A stretch of 64,000 nt of DNA. Origin: Parvibaculum sp. Lineage in GTDB: Bacteria > Pseudomonadota > Alphaproteobacteria > Parvibaculales > Parvibaculaceae. The translations under genes and the position numbers were made by a program. How positions within the stretch are numbered: the first letter of the stretch is position 1; each line of letters begins with the position of its first letter. The DNA is taken from contig NZNS01000010.1 of NCBI GenBank assembly GCA_002694985.1, positions 705,392 through 769,391 on the forward strand. Reading direction: 5' to 3'. Below the pieces are notes generated by a model. It saw nothing but the letters and a program-made list of their open reading frames with translations, ran no database searches and was not told where the DNA came from. Below, one piece after another: positions 16,684 through 26,904 of the stretch.

Positions 16684-18057
16684 CTAGATCAAGACGTTAG
16701 CCACAAAAATCGAGACGACCCCAAGGGGTGCGAGGTAGCGCAGTGCAAAGCGCCATAGCGGAAACCAGGCCTTCGCTCCATCGCCCAGCGCATCCATGAC
16801 GACCTTGCCCGACAGCACCCAGCCCGCGAAGAGCGACATGAGGAGGCCCACGGTCGGCATGATGATGTTCGACGTTGTGAAATCGAGCACATCGAAGATC
16901 GTCATCTGCTCCATGACGCCAAATGCGGCCAGGGGATGAAAATCCGCCCACCAGTTGAAGGAGAGGACAGTGCCGATGCCCGCCACCCAGGCAACGGCAC
17001 CGACGAGGGGGGCAAGCCATTTGCGGCTCAGTTTCACGCCTTCTTCAAGCCAGGCGACGATCGGCTCCAGCAGGGAAATCGCAGACGTCACCGCCGCGAC
17101 CGAAAGCAGCAGAAAGAAGACCGCGCCGATGAGGATGCCATTGCCGATGGTACCGAAGGCGATGGGCAGTGTGATGAAGGTGAGGCCGGGGCCCGATGAA
17201 GGTTGAAGCCCGTAGGTGAAGACCAGCGGGAAGATGGCAATGCCCGCAAGCAGGGCCACCATCGTGTCCGCCAGGGCGATTATCACCGCAGCGCGGCCGA
17301 TGGAGGCTTCCTTATCGAGATAGGCGCCATAGGTCATCATCGCGCCGAGCGAAATACTTACCGAGAAGAAGCCCTGCCCGATGGCGGCGAGTATCGTATC
17401 CGGTTTCACCTTGGCCAGATTGAAGGCGAACATGAATTCCATCGCATCGCCGAAGCCCGACATCGTGGTCGCGTAGAGCGCCATGCCCGCAAGAAGAACG
17501 AAGAGCAGCGGCATCAGAAGAACGACCGCGCGCTCGATACCGGAGGTGACGCCCGCTGCGACGATAAACACTGTCAGCGCGAGAAAAAGCGTCTGCCATA
17601 TCCAGAGATTATAAGGATTCCCGACAACGGCGGAGAACTGGCTCGCCGCGATCTCGTTCGTCTCGCCGGCAAAAGCGCCCGTGAGAGCGAGCTCGATATA
17701 TTTGAGGGCCCAGCCGCCAATGACGCTGTAATAGGAAAGCACGATAAAGGCACCGATGGTGCCGCCCCAGCCGATCAGCACCCAGAGACGCAGCGTCTTG
17801 TGCTCTGCGATGAGCCCGCGCATCGCATTGATGGGGCTCTGGCGGCCCATGCGGCCAAGCATGATCTCCGAAATGAGGATCGGCAGCGCGATGGCAAGCG
17901 TCGTCAGCGCATAGATCAGAATAAAGGCGCCGCCGCCGTTTTCACCTGCCAGATACGGGAAGCGCCAGACATTGCCGAGCCCCACGGCACTGCCGATAGC
18001 GGCCATAAGAAAAGCAAAACGCGACGTCCAATGGCGCGGCGCATAGGAAATAGTCAT
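16684..18057 (-). CDS. Sodium-dependent transporter, neurotransmitter:sodium symporter family
   Basis: A 457-residue member of the NSS (LeuT-fold) family, with about eleven to twelve membrane helices. The highly conserved first helix is clear: FLMAAIGSAVGLGNVWRFPY, including the unwound GxGN segment that binds sodium and substrate. A second signature, ENGGGAFILIY, follows. These proteins take up amino acids or related solutes with Na+. The specificity cannot be read. It is a monocistronic gene divergent from the hydrolase at 18241, with a 180-base intergenic region likely to hold both promoters. Confidence 0.9.
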   Translation of the reverse strand: MTISYAPRHWTSRFAFLMAAIGSAVGLGNVWRFPYLAGENGGGAFILIYALTTLAIALPILISEIMLGRMGRQSPINAMRGLIAEHKTLRLWVLIGWGGTIGAFIVLSYYSVIGGWALKYIELALTGAFAGETNEIAASQFSAVVGNPYNLWIWQTLFLALTVFIVAAGVTSGIERAVVLLMPLLFVLLAGMALYATTMSGFGDAMEFMFAFNLAKVKPDTILAAIGQGFFSVSISLGAMMTYGAYLDKEASIGRAAVIIALADTMVALLAGIAIFPLVFTYGLQPSSGPGLTFITLPIAFGTIGNGILIGAVFFLLLSVAAVTSAISLLEPIVAWLEEGVKLSRKWLAPLVGAVAWVAGIGTVLSFNWWADFHPLAAFGVMEQMTIFDVLDFTTSNIIMPTVGLLMSLFAGWVLSGKVVMDALGDGAKAWFPLWRFALRYLAPLGVVSIFVANVLI

Positions 18058-18240
18058 CTGCGATCCCCTCTCACGGCGCGGGCCGGCGCCCCCGCCGTAT
18101 CACCGCTCGTCTCCAGATTTATGCCGAGACAATACGGAAATAGCCGCTTTGCGTCAGCCCCTTCGCGGCCATGTTTCCCCGGGGGCAGACAAGGCAGCGG
18201 AATCGCCTATAGTGCGGCGGGAGAACCGGCGAGGGGCAAG

Positions 18241-19173
18241 ATGAGCGGCCAGACAATCAGCACTGCCTATATCGAAGCGAACGGTCTCGCTTTCGAGGTG
18301 GATATGTGCGGCGAAGGCGAGAAACTCGCGCTGCTGCTACACGGTTTTCCCGAGAGCAAATATTCGTGGCGGGCGCAGCTCCCCGTTTTCGCCGAACTCG
18401 GCTATACGGCCTGGGCCCCGAACCTGCGCGGCTATGGCGGCACATCGCGGCCGAAAGGGGTCGCGGCCTATCACATGGATCATCTGCTCGACGATGTGGC
18501 GGGGCTGATCGACGCGGCCCGCGCGCGCGGCGTCAAGGGGCCGGTGACGCTTGTCGCGCATGACTGGGGCGGCGCCATCGCCTGGACTTTCGTTCTGAAG
18601 AAGCTCCGCCCGCTGGAACGCTTCATCGTGATGAACCTGCCCCACCCCACGCTCATGGGAAAGGCATTGCGGACATGGGCGCAGCTCAAGAAGAGCTGGT
18701 ACATCTTCTTCTTCCAGATCCCCTGGCTGCCCGAAAAGATGATGCTGCTCCGTAACGCGCAGCCGATTGCGAAAGCCTTTCGCGGCATGGCCGTGGACAA
18801 GAGCCGCTTCCCCGACAGCGTACTCGACCATTACCGGCAGAACGCCCAGCTTCCCGGCGCGATGACCGCGATGATCAACTATTATCGCGCGAACTTCAGG
18901 GGCACGCCGCCTGCGGAATGGACCGATCCGCCAATGGTGGATGTACCCACGCTGATGATCTGGGGTGAAGAAGATTCCGCGCTCGGCAAGGAACTGACCT
19001 ACGGCACCGAAGACCTCGTGACCGACTTCACGATCCGCTATCTGCCTCAGGTTTCGCACTGGGTGCAGCAGGAAGCGCCGGAGACGGTCAACGCCATGAT
19101 CCGCGCCTGGATCGAAGGGCGGCATGTGCCGCAAGCCGGTCTCGGCGGACGGCTTCTGCTTGCCGACAGCTAG
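18241..19173 (+). CDS. Alpha/beta hydrolase, epoxide-hydrolase-like
   Basis: A 310-residue alpha/beta hydrolase. The oxyanion motif [14 protein letters not shown] lies near residue 35. The nucleophile elbow [11 protein letters not shown] near residue 105 has aspartate as nucleophile, typical of epoxide hydrolases and haloalkane dehalogenases. WGEEDSALG and the final histidine in [11 protein letters not shown] complete the triad. The lid carries an FFFQIPW segment as in soluble epoxide hydrolases, so that activity is favoured. The ATG at 18241 follows GGCGAGGGGCAAG; the longer in-frame opening to 17203 overlaps the divergent transporter and is a shadow. The stop TAG shares the palindrome CTAG with the stop of the convergent gene. 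Confidence 0.85.
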   Translation: MSGQTISTAYIEANGLAFEVDMCGEGEKLALLLHGFPESKYSWRAQLPVFAELGYTAWAPNLRGYGGTSRPKGVAAYHMDHLLDDVAGLIDAARARGVKGPVTLVAHDWGGAIAWTFVLKKLRPLERFIVMNLPHPTLMGKALRTWAQLKKSWYIFFFQIPWLPEKMMLLRNAQPIAKAFRGMAVDKSRFPDSVLDHYRQNAQLPGAMTAMINYYRANFRGTPPAEWTDPPMVDVPTLMIWGEEDSALGKELTYGTEDLVTDFTIRYLPQVSHWVQQEAPETVNAMIRAWIEGRHVPQAGLGGRLLLADS

Positions 19174-21134
19174 GAAGCGAGTTCGGGCAGATTGCGATAG
19201 AGAGCGAGGGCTTCGGGGTTCGCGAGAGCCTCACGGTTCTTCACCTCGCGGCCATGCACGATATCGCGGACCGCAAGCTCGGTGATCTTGCCGGACTTGG
19301 TGCGCGGAATATCCGCAACGGCGACGATCTTTGCAGGCACATGGCGCGGCGAGGCCCCGGAGCGGATACGGTCGCGGATTCGTTTTTCCATCGCCTCGTC
19401 CAGCACGGCGCCTTCGCTCATCACCACGAAAAGAACGACGCGGACATCGCCCTGCCAGTCCTGGCCGATGGCGAGCGCCTCCTGCACTTCCGGCAACTGC
19501 TCCACCTGGGCGTAGATTTCCGCCGTGCCTATGCGCACACCGCCGGGGTTGAGCGTGGCGTCCGAGCGACCGTGAATGACGATGCCGCCATGCGCCGTGA
19601 TTTCAGCATAGTCGCCGTGGCACCAGACACCAGGGAACCGCTCGAAATAGGCGCTGCGATATTTTGCGCCATCCTCGTCGTTCCAGAAGCCCACGGGCAT
19701 GGAGGGGAAAGGACGGGTACAGACGAGTTCGCCCTTCTCGCCCGTGACGGACGTACCGTTCTCGTCCCAGACCTCGACCGCCATGCCAAGCCCCTTCGCC
19801 TGTATCTCACCGCGCCAGACGGGAAGGATCGGCACACCAAGAACAAAGCAGGAGACGATATCGGTGCCGCCGGAAATCGAGCAGAGGGCGACATCGTCTT
19901 TCACTTCCTCATAAACGAAGTCGAAGCTCTCGGGCACGAGGGGCGAGCCGGTGGAGAGGATCATGCGCATGGATGACAGGTCATGCGTCTCGCGGGGGCT
20001 GAGCCCCGATTTCTTCACGGCGTCGATGAATTTCGCGGAGGTGCCGAAGACATTGATTTTCGCCGCCTCGATGTAATCGAAGAGGACGCGCCCGGATGGC
20101 GCAAATGGCGAGCCGTCATATAGCGCGAGCGTTACGCCCGCCGCGAGGCCGGAGACCAGCCAGTTCCACATCATCCAGCCGCATGTCGTGAAGTAGAAGA
20201 GCGTTTCGCCGGGGCGAAGATCGCAGTGCAGGCGATGTTCCTTCAGGTGCTGAAGAAGTGTTCCGCCCGCCGAATGGACAATACACTTCGGTATGCCGGT
20301 CGTGCCGCTCGAATACATGATGTAGAGCGGATGGGAAAAGGGAAGCGGTGTGAAGGAAAGCTCTGTCTCCGGCGCCGCAGAGAGAAGCGCCGTCCAGTCT
20401 TGTGCCTTCTCGATATTTTTCGGGCCCTCGCCGATGAAGGGCACGATGGCTGCATGTTCGAGGGAGGGAAGGCCCGCGACGATTTCGGCGAGCTTGTCAT
20501 GTGCCGGCAGCACCTTCCCCGCATAGCGATAGCCGTCACAGGCGACGAGCACTTTCGGCTCGATCTGGCCGAAGCGGTCGAGCACACCCTTCACGCCGAA
20601 ATCCGGCGAACAGGACGAGAAGACGGCGCCAAGGCTCGCGGCGGCAAGCATGGCGACGATCGTCTCCGGGCAATTGGGCATGAAAGCGGCGACGCGGTCG
20701 CCTTCCCCGACACCCCAGGACTTCAGCACGGCGGCAAAGCGCGCAACATCGCGGCGGAGTTCGGCGCGGGTCAGGGGCGCGGCCATCACGCCTTCATTAT
20801 TGAAGAGGAGCACGGTGTCGCCGCCCTCGCCGCGCAACAGATTTTCCGCGAAGTTCAGCCGCGCTTCGGGAAAGAACGCCGCGCCCGGCATCTTCTCTTC
20901 ATCGGCCAGAACGGTGGTTCCCTTCTCGCCAATCACGCCCGTAAAATCCCAGACGGCATCCCAAAACAAAGCCGGGTTGGCGACGGACCAGGCATGAAGC
21001 TCATCGTAGCCGCCGAGCGAAACACCATGCCGTGCGTTCACGAGCGTCATGAACGCCATCATGTTCGACGCGGCGATGGCGTCCGCCGAGGGTGTCCAGA
21101 GAGGTGTGCTGTCTTTATCGTTCGTGCCGTTCAT
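19170..21134 (-). CDS. Acetoacetyl-CoA synthetase
   Basis: A 654-residue ANL-family enzyme that makes acetoacetyl-CoA from acetoacetate, ATP and CoA in ketone-body or polyhydroxybutyrate metabolism. The length and the N-terminal segment ([18 protein letters not shown]) match acetoacetate-CoA ligases rather than shorter acyl-CoA ligases. The motifs are [20 protein letters not shown] near residue 285, the ACS-like [14 protein letters not shown], and [17 protein letters not shown] near residue 530. The C-terminal lysine loop is [16 protein letters not shown]. It ends in the same CTAG as the neighbouring hydrolase. It starts opposite the AsmA-like gene with about 240 bases between them for promoters. 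Confidence 0.92.
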   Translation of the reverse strand: MNGTNDKDSTPLWTPSADAIAASNMMAFMTLVNARHGVSLGGYDELHAWSVANPALFWDAVWDFTGVIGEKGTTVLADEEKMPGAAFFPEARLNFAENLLRGEGGDTVLLFNNEGVMAAPLTRAELRRDVARFAAVLKSWGVGEGDRVAAFMPNCPETIVAMLAAASLGAVFSSCSPDFGVKGVLDRFGQIEPKVLVACDGYRYAGKVLPAHDKLAEIVAGLPSLEHAAIVPFIGEGPKNIEKAQDWTALLSAAPETELSFTPLPFSHPLYIMYSSGTTGIPKCIVHSAGGTLLQHLKEHRLHCDLRPGETLFYFTTCGWMMWNWLVSGLAAGVTLALYDGSPFAPSGRVLFDYIEAAKINVFGTSAKFIDAVKKSGLSPRETHDLSSMRMILSTGSPLVPESFDFVYEEVKDDVALCSISGGTDIVSCFVLGVPILPVWRGEIQAKGLGMAVEVWDENGTSVTGEKGELVCTRPFPSMPVGFWNDEDGAKYRSAYFERFPGVWCHGDYAEITAHGGIVIHGRSDATLNPGGVRIGTAEIYAQVEQLPEVQEALAIGQDWQGDVRVVLFVVMSEGAVLDEAMEKRIRDRIRSGASPRHVPAKIVAVADIPRTKSGKITELAVRDIVHGREVKNREALANPEALALYRNLPELAS

Positions 21135-21371
21135 TGAGGTCAGCTCCTTGCGCGCTACCGCACATTAGGTGCCGCCCCCGAAGCCTTCAAGAGCCCCGGC
21201 CAGCACGGATTTTGGCCCGATGTGGTAAATGCCGCACATTCTTGCAGTGCATTCATCCCGCACCGGCGTCGCGCTGGGACTGCGCCTTCCACGCACCTGC
21301 CCTATCATGCATCATCATGCTGCAGCCATAATTCATCCACATTATGGCCGAAACGAAATCTGGAGAATTCC

Positions 21372-23393
21372 ATGTCCCGCCTGATTGCCATTCTTGCAGG
21401 TCTCCTGCTCATCGTAATTGCCGTCATCATCGTGGTGCCGATGCTTGTTCCGATGGAGACCTACAAGGCGAAGGTAGTGGAGCTGGTGAAAAGCCAGACG
21501 GGGCGAGACCTGCGCATCGATGGCGACATCGGCCTCTCCTTCTTCCCGAATATTGCGGTTTCCATCGGCGATGTCGGCTTGTCGAATGCGGATTGGGCGC
21601 GGGATTCCGAAATGGCCTCGATGAAGGAGATGCGCGCAGCCCTGAAGCTCCTCCCGCTTTTCAGCGGCAATGTCGAAGTGGACAGCTTCATTCTTGTCGA
21701 CCCGATCATCCATCTTGAGGTTCGCAAGGACGGCACACCGAACTGGCAGTTCGAAACGGCAAGCAGCCCGGCGCCTGCCGCCGAGGAAACGCCCTCCGAA
21801 GGCGGTAGCGGCGCATCCGTAAACCAGCTCCGCCTGGGCGAGGTGTCGATCCAGAACGGCAGCGCGACCTATCGCAATGCGCAGACGGGCGCGAGCTACG
21901 CCATGGAAAGCGTCAATCTCGACCTCGCGATGCCCGGCCTCGACGAGCCCTTCATCGCCGATGGCTCGCTCGTCTGGAATGGCGACGAGATCAATATCGA
22001 CCTCAATGCGGAACGCCCCCGTGCGCTGACCGAAGGCGGCGAGACGCCTGTAACGCTCAGCATTTCCGCACCGAAGGTCAGCACCTCCTATGAGGGCAAG
22101 CTGACGGTGATCGACGGCGTGGCCTTCGCCGGTCAGGTCGATCTCGACGTCCCCTCGGTGCGTGAACTTGCGGCATGGACAGGCAATCCGATGCCTGCGG
22201 GAGAAGGCTTCGGTCCGCTCGCAATTTCCGGTCAGGCAAGCGGCACGGATAACAGCTACCGCTTCTCGGACGCGAAGATCGGCTTCGATGGCATGAATGC
22301 GACGGGCGACCTCACGGTCATCACCGGCGGCGCAAGGCCGAAAGTGAGCGGCAGCCTCGCTGTCGACAGGATCGACGTGAACACCTATCTCGCCGATGGC
22401 GGCGAAGGCGGCAGCGGTGCATCGGGCGGCGGTTCTTCCGGCGGTGATACCGGCTGGAGCACGGACCCCATCGACCTGTCCGGCCTCAAGGTGGTCGATG
22501 CGGATTTTGCCTTCTCGGCGGATGAAATCCTGATTCAGAAACTCAAGATCGGCCAAAGTGCATTGAAGCTTGTGCTCGCCAATGGCGTGTTGAATGCCAA
22601 TCTCTCGAAGCTCAACCTTTACGAAGGACAGGGCTCGGGCAAGCTGACCGTGAACGGCGCCAGTGCGACACCGCAGATAAAGGCGGATTTCACACTTGCC
22701 GGGCTTGAGGCAGAACCTTTCCTGACGGATGCGTTGGATTTCAGCCGGTTGCAGGGCGCCAGCGCCTTCGATATCGCCGTTTCAACGGCAGGGCGCAGCC
22801 AGCGCGACATGGTCTCCGCGCTTGACGGCGAGGGCAGCATCAAATTCGCGAATGGCAAGATCAAGGGGATCAATCTCGCACAGCTTACCCGCACGGTGCT
22901 GAGCGCCGCGACCACGGGCTGGCAGTCCGGCGGGTCGCAGGATACGGATTTCTCCGAGCTCAGCGGCACCTTCACGATCAATAACGGCATCTTGCAGAAT
23001 AACGACCTGAAGCTCCTCTCGCCGCTGGTCCGGGTGACAGGTGCGGGCAAGGTCAACATACCGGCAAAGACGCTCGACTACCGTGTGGAGCCAAAACTTG
23101 CGGCGACGCTTGAGGGGCAAGGCGGCGAGACGGAAGCGACGGGCATCGAGGTGCCAATCCTGATCACGGGCTCCTGGTCCAATCCGCGCTTCGCGCCGGA
23201 CCTCAAATCAATGATCCAGAACCGGGAAAACATCGAGAAAACCATCGATTCCATCAAGGAAGACAAGGGCAAGAGCCTTCTGAAAGGCCTGATGGGCGAG
23301 CCCGCAAACGATACGGGCACGAGCGAAAGTGGCACTGAGGAAGAAGAGAAGGTGAGCCCGGAAGACGCCCTGAAGAAGCTCTTCGGCCGGTAG
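21372..23393 (+). CDS. AsmA family protein
   Basis: A 673-residue envelope protein. One N-terminal membrane anchor (about residues 3-25) is followed by the AsmA N-terminal signature (LVKSQTGRDLRIDGDIGLSFFP, quoted in part) and a long periplasmic region of beta-strand repeats. Low-complexity glycine/serine stretches occur near residues 140-155 and 345-360. The C-terminal AsmA_2-like part includes LSALDGEGSIKFANGKIKGIN-type strands. Family members are thought to move or organise lipids between membranes. The ATG at 21372 is followed at once by the anchor; the frame extends to 21222 but that part has no domain character. The C-terminus is charged (TEEEEKVSPEDALKKLFGR). Confidence 0.85.
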   Translation: MSRLIAILAGLLLIVIAVIIVVPMLVPMETYKAKVVELVKSQTGRDLRIDGDIGLSFFPNIAVSIGDVGLSNADWARDSEMASMKEMRAALKLLPLFSGNVEVDSFILVDPIIHLEVRKDGTPNWQFETASSPAPAAEETPSEGGSGASVNQLRLGEVSIQNGSATYRNAQTGASYAMESVNLDLAMPGLDEPFIADGSLVWNGDEINIDLNAERPRALTEGGETPVTLSISAPKVSTSYEGKLTVIDGVAFAGQVDLDVPSVRELAAWTGNPMPAGEGFGPLAISGQASGTDNSYRFSDAKIGFDGMNATGDLTVITGGARPKVSGSLAVDRIDVNTYLADGGEGGSGASGGGSSGGDTGWSTDPIDLSGLKVVDADFAFSADEILIQKLKIGQSALKLVLANGVLNANLSKLNLYEGQGSGKLTVNGASATPQIKADFTLAGLEAEPFLTDALDFSRLQGASAFDIAVSTAGRSQRDMVSALDGEGSIKFANGKIKGINLAQLTRTVLSAATTGWQSGGSQDTDFSELSGTFTINNGILQNNDLKLLSPLVRVTGAGKVNIPAKTLDYRVEPKLAATLEGQGGETEATGIEVPILITGSWSNPRFAPDLKSMIQNRENIEKTIDSIKEDKGKSLLKGLMGEPANDTGTSESGTEEEEKVSPEDALKKLFGR

Positions 23394-23576
23394 CCGTTCT
23401 CCGGCTGCCATCACCCTTCGGGCAGCGATGCCTTCGGGGAGTATCTTGAGGGTCGCGCCGGAGCCGGGAAAGGCTGCACAGCTAATTGCCTCGGGGCTGT
23501 TTCGGACCTTTGTCCCCGGCACGCACACCGTCTAGACTGGGCGCGAGTGATTCGTCGAGACCGAGGCGGCGCCTTC

Positions 23577-23828
23577 ATGATCCACAACGCCTTGTCGACG
23601 CTGGTGAAATTCTTCATTGGAGCGGTCGCTATCGGCGCCCTCCTGAATGCGTTCGACATTACAGCAGAGCAAGTCCTTCAGGATGTCGGCTTTACGCCGG
23701 AATCCATTCTCGCTTTCGTGCGGGAAGGGATCGGCTGGGCTATTCCGCATTTCCTGCTGGGCGCGATGGTGCTCATTCCGATCTGGCTCATCATCTTTCT
23801 GTTGAGGCCACCCGGCTTTCGCCGCTGA
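23577..23828 (+). CDS. Small membrane protein, DUF6460-like
   Basis: An 83-residue protein with two hydrophobic helices, about residues 10-28 and 55-76, joined by a short acidic loop (DITAEQVLQDVGFTPESIL). It resembles the DUF6460 family of small alphaproteobacterial inner-membrane proteins, of unknown function. The ATG at 23577 (MIHNALSTLVK) is preferred to an in-frame codon at 23547 because it begins just before the first helix. It lies about 180 bases after the AsmA-like gene on the same strand. No functional claim can be made. Confidence 0.7.
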   Translation: MIHNALSTLVKFFIGAVAIGALLNAFDITAEQVLQDVGFTPESILAFVREGIGWAIPHFLLGAMVLIPIWLIIFLLRPPGFRR

Positions 23829-23944
23829 CCCTTTCTCTGCAAGCCGTCACTCTTGCGCCTGATACCACGCCATGTAGAGTTCGCCGTTAACGGGCAAGGG
23901 AATGATCCCTGCTCCGGACACGGATATATTCCGGGAGGGTATCC

Positions 23945-24298
23945 ATGAAAAAGTTTGTACTCGCCATTGCGGTTTCCAGCTTCGCCTTTACAGGTGCGGC
24001 GCTCGCCAATGTGGGCGACGGTCTCGTCGGCAATACAGTGACCCTCACCGGACCGAACGGCGCAGTGACGAAGATCTATTACCCGGATGCGTCAAGTATC
24101 GTCGTGAAGGGCGCCGACGGCTCCGAAGCTCAGGGCACCTGGCACGTCACGGACAACACGATCTGCACCAAGATCGGCGATACCCCTGAAAACTGCACCG
24201 CCCCCATCGAGGAAGCCCCTGCCGTCGGCAGCTCGGGCATCATTGAAGGCGAACAAGGCACCGTGGAATGGTCGGTCAGCGAAGGCAAGGCCTTCTGA
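23945..24298 (+). CDS. Small secreted protein of unknown function
   Basis: A 117-residue protein with a clear Sec signal peptide (MKKFVLAIAVSSFAFTGAALA, cleavage near residue 21), so it is probably periplasmic. The mature part is a short beta-rich domain with two cysteines (TICTKIGDTPENCTAP), likely a disulfide. GGGAGGG lies just before the ATG. I do not recognise a named family; the segment ADGSEAQGTWHVTDNTICTKI resembles small alphaproteobacterial proteins with one such domain. It stands alone between the DUF6460-like gene and an SDR gene. Confidence 0.75.
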   Translation: MKKFVLAIAVSSFAFTGAALANVGDGLVGNTVTLTGPNGAVTKIYYPDASSIVVKGADGSEAQGTWHVTDNTICTKIGDTPENCTAPIEEAPAVGSSGIIEGEQGTVEWSVSEGKAF

Positions 24299-24373
24299 TC
24301 TTCTTTCGCCTGTTCCCGGCCCGTCCCAATCCCTAGAATCGCTTCATCGAAAATCGATTCAGGGAGAAAACCA

Positions 24374-25159
24374 ATGGGACGTCTTTCGGGAAAACGCGCC
24401 ATCGTAACGGGCGCTGGCAGCGGCATCGGCCGGGCCAGCGCCCTTCTTTTTGCGCATGAGGGCGCGCAGGTCGTCGCCGTCGACCGGGTGGAAGCGGCGG
24501 TTGACGAGACGGCGGAGATGATCCGCAAGGAAGGTGGCAAGGTTTCATCGGTCGCCGCCGATGTGAGCGAGGAAGCCGCCGTCAAAGGTTTCATCGAGCA
24601 CTGCATTTCGGAATTTGGCGGGATCGACATCCTTTATGCGAATGCGGGAATCAGCGGCGGAATGGTTCCGCTGCATGAACAATCGGTCGACTACTGGAAG
24701 GACATTCTGGCGGTAAACCTGATCGGCCCCTTCCTGGCGATCAAACATGTGAGCCCGCACATGATTTCCCAGGGCAAGGGGTCGATCATCTGCACGGCGT
24801 CTGTTGCCGGGCTTCGCGCCAATGCCGGCGGCACGCCCTACAGCGCGAGCAAGGCCGGCGTCATCAGCCTCGTGCAGACCACCGCCAACGAGTTCTATGG
24901 CACCGGTGTGCGCGTCAATGCGATCTGCCCCGGCCTCATTGAAACGGGAATGACGAAGACGATTTTCGACGGCGCACGCGCACGCGGTTCGGACGACAAG
25001 ATCGGTCAGCTCAATCCGCTGAAACGATATGGCTTGCCGCCCGAAATTGCGCAGGCAGCTCTCTTCCTCGCAAGCGACGACGCCTCTTATGTGAACGGCC
25101 AGGCGATTGCCGTCGATGGCGGGCTGTCGAGCACGCATCCCTTTGCGGGGCGGCGCTAG
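24374..25159 (+). CDS. SDR-family oxidoreductase
   Basis: A 261-residue classical short-chain dehydrogenase. The cofactor motif is [11 protein letters not shown] at about residues 13-23, the structural motif YANAGIS near residue 87, and the catalytic residues are in CTASVAGL and PYSASK near residues 140-160. The C-terminal PFAGRR tail is short. NAD(P) specificity: [10 protein letters not shown] after strand 2 carries Asp, favouring NAD(H). The substrate is unknown. GGGAGAAAA precedes the ATG. Its stop TAG lies in a CTAG that also forms the stop of the convergent small gene. Confidence 0.88.
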   Translation: MGRLSGKRAIVTGAGSGIGRASALLFAHEGAQVVAVDRVEAAVDETAEMIRKEGGKVSSVAADVSEEAAVKGFIEHCISEFGGIDILYANAGISGGMVPLHEQSVDYWKDILAVNLIGPFLAIKHVSPHMISQGKGSIICTASVAGLRANAGGTPYSASKAGVISLVQTTANEFYGTGVRVNAICPGLIETGMTKTIFDGARARGSDDKIGQLNPLKRYGLPPEIAQAALFLASDDASYVNGQAIAVDGGLSSTHPFAGRR

Positions 25160-25425
25160 AGCCGGGCGCTGACGCTCGTTCCCGCACCCGCACCGGAGAT
25201 CGCCGCGCGCAATTTGCAGGGCCCGAGCGCAAAGGCGCCGACGCCCTTCTCGCCGAGACGAAGCGATTCTCCGACAGAGAACCAGTTTTCGCCGTCGGGG
25301 CTCGCCTCCAGCGCAATGGTCGCGCCGTCGAACTCCCCCCAAGCCCAGAATGTTCCGGTGCCGCCGGTCCAGTCGACCGGCGCGGAAGACCCGTCCGCAA
25401 CCGCTGCTTCGAATAATGCCGTCAT
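25156..25425 (-). CDS. Small beta-rich protein of unknown function
   Basis: An 89-residue protein beginning [20 protein letters not shown]. The composition (Gly, Ala, Trp) and the pattern [18 protein letters not shown] ... [19 protein letters not shown] look like a single beta-sandwich domain. I have seen this kind of sequence in phage-encoded small structural proteins, but I cannot name a family. GGGAGAAAGAGAA lies just before the ATG at 25425, which decides the start. Its stop shares CTAG with the convergent SDR gene. It follows the HlyD-family gene on the same strand by 160 bases, with no recognised terminator between. Confidence 0.65.
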   Translation of the reverse strand: MTALFEAAVADGSSAPVDWTGGTGTFWAWGEFDGATIALEASPDGENWFSVGESLRLGEKGVGAFALGPCKLRAAISGAGAGTSVSARL

Positions 25426-25584
25426 TTCTCTTTCTCCCTTGTGTAGAGTGAGGTTCCGGCGAAAGCATGATCCAGCGGCCGCGAGGCGGGGATAAGATTT
25501 CCGATAGCAACGGGTGACGAAAAGCCGGCGGTGGCGAAAGCACGGCAGGCGCTTCACCTCGGGAGCGAGCGCCGGACAGGCTCT

Positions 25585-26904
25585 TCAACGTTCCCTGAAG
25601 GCGTTGTCCTTCAGTTTCAGAACGGGCTTCAGCAGATAGGCCAGCACTGTTCTGTCGCCGGTAATGACACTCACCTCGGAGATCATGCCTGCGATGATGG
25701 GCAGGTTCGCTTGACGGTCTTCGAGTGCGGCGTGGTCAACGCTCACGGTTACCGGGAAATAGTGTGCGCCTTCCTGCGTCACCAATGTATCGGCACCGAC
25801 GCGCTCGACGCGACCGGGCAAGGCGCCATAGACGGAGAAATCATAGGCCGTAATGCGGACCTTGGCTTCCTGCCCCGGCTGGATGAAGGCGATATCGGAA
25901 GGCGACATGCGCGCTTCGATGAAAAGCGTATCGTCGAGAGGCACAATTTCCATGATGGTGCCGCCCGGCTCGATGACGGCCCCTTGCGTCAATGTGGCGA
26001 CGCGCTTGACTATACCATTGGCGGGTGCGCGCACTTCGCGGCGTCCGACCCTGTCGCGGTGGGCGACGAGACGCTGCGAGAGAGCGGCAAGCTCCGCGCT
26101 GCTCCGGCTCAATTCCTCGCGCGCCTCGCTGACGAAGGAAGAACGCCGTTCATCGATACGCGAGGCGAGTTCGCTTAGTTCAATTTCGGATGCGCGTATG
26201 TCGGCGCGAGCCCTGGAGAGCGCTTCGTCGGTTTCGGCGAGCATGCGCTCGAGCTTCAGTTTTTCGACTACGGACATCAGCCCGTCACGCACCTGACGCG
26301 AAACGAGGCCATGTTCGGCGGCAAGCGAGCGGCGTTTGTCGTCGAGATGGCCGATCCTCTCCGTTGCCTCGGAAATCGTCTGGCGTGCCTGCTCTTCCTG
26401 GCGCTGGAAAACGGCAACGGCGTCGGCAAGCCCTTTCGTCCGGCTTTCATAGAGTGCGGTTTCAGCGGCAATCAGCCCCGGTCCTTCGGGCGCATCGGCA
26501 AGCTCGGCGGGAAAGGCAAGCGGCTCCCCCGACGCCTCTGCGGCAAGACGCGTCGTGGTCGCCTGCAAGGCGCGATAGGTGCTCAGGTCTTCGCGATAGG
26601 AAGAGAGCGCGCCCGTGTTGTCGATCTGTGCCACGACATCGCCTTCGGCCACGCGGTCTCCTTCGCGCACCAGCACTTTTCGCAAAATGCCGCCTTCAAG
26701 GTTCTGGACGACCTGGATATGGCTTGAAGGAACGACGGAGCCCTCCCCGCTGGCCGTCACGTCGATATGAGCAAGAGACGCCCATGTGATCAGGAAAATG
26801 AAAATACCCGCGACAGCACAGAGCAGAACGAGAATGGCACGCTCCGGTCCCCTGACGGGATCGAGCATGGCAGGGGCCGCGTTCATCAGAAAGCGCGGGC
26901 TCAT
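25585..26904 (-). CDS. HlyD-family membrane fusion protein of type I secretion
   Basis: A 439-residue periplasmic adaptor linking the ABC exporter to the TolC-like channel. One N-terminal membrane helix lies at about residues 25-45, followed by a lipoyl half-motif (GSVVPSSHIQVVQNLEGGIL), long coiled coils (about 120-290), the returning lipoyl half (VRAPANGIVKRVATLTQGAVIEPG) and a C-terminal beta-barrel. The RTX family signature VEPG-GTIMEIVPLDD is present. The start overlaps the ABC transporter stop by four bases (ATGA). It is the last gene of the adhesin export operon. Confidence 0.93.
   Translation of the reverse strand: MSPRFLMNAAPAMLDPVRGPERAILVLLCAVAGIFIFLITWASLAHIDVTASGEGSVVPSSHIQVVQNLEGGILRKVLVREGDRVAEGDVVAQIDNTGALSSYREDLSTYRALQATTTRLAAEASGEPLAFPAELADAPEGPGLIAAETALYESRTKGLADAVAVFQRQEEQARQTISEATERIGHLDDKRRSLAAEHGLVSRQVRDGLMSVVEKLKLERMLAETDEALSRARADIRASEIELSELASRIDERRSSFVSEAREELSRSSAELAALSQRLVAHRDRVGRREVRAPANGIVKRVATLTQGAVIEPGGTIMEIVPLDDTLFIEARMSPSDIAFIQPGQEAKVRITAYDFSVYGALPGRVERVGADTLVTQEGAHYFPVTVSVDHAALEDRQANLPIIAGMISEVSVITGDRTVLAYLLKPVLKLKDNAFRER

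Noticed and set aside
17203..18240. N-terminal extension of the alpha/beta hydrolase to 17203
   Set aside because: It overlaps the NSS transporter on the other strand and has no domain; the ATG at 18241 begins the fold and has a ribosome site.
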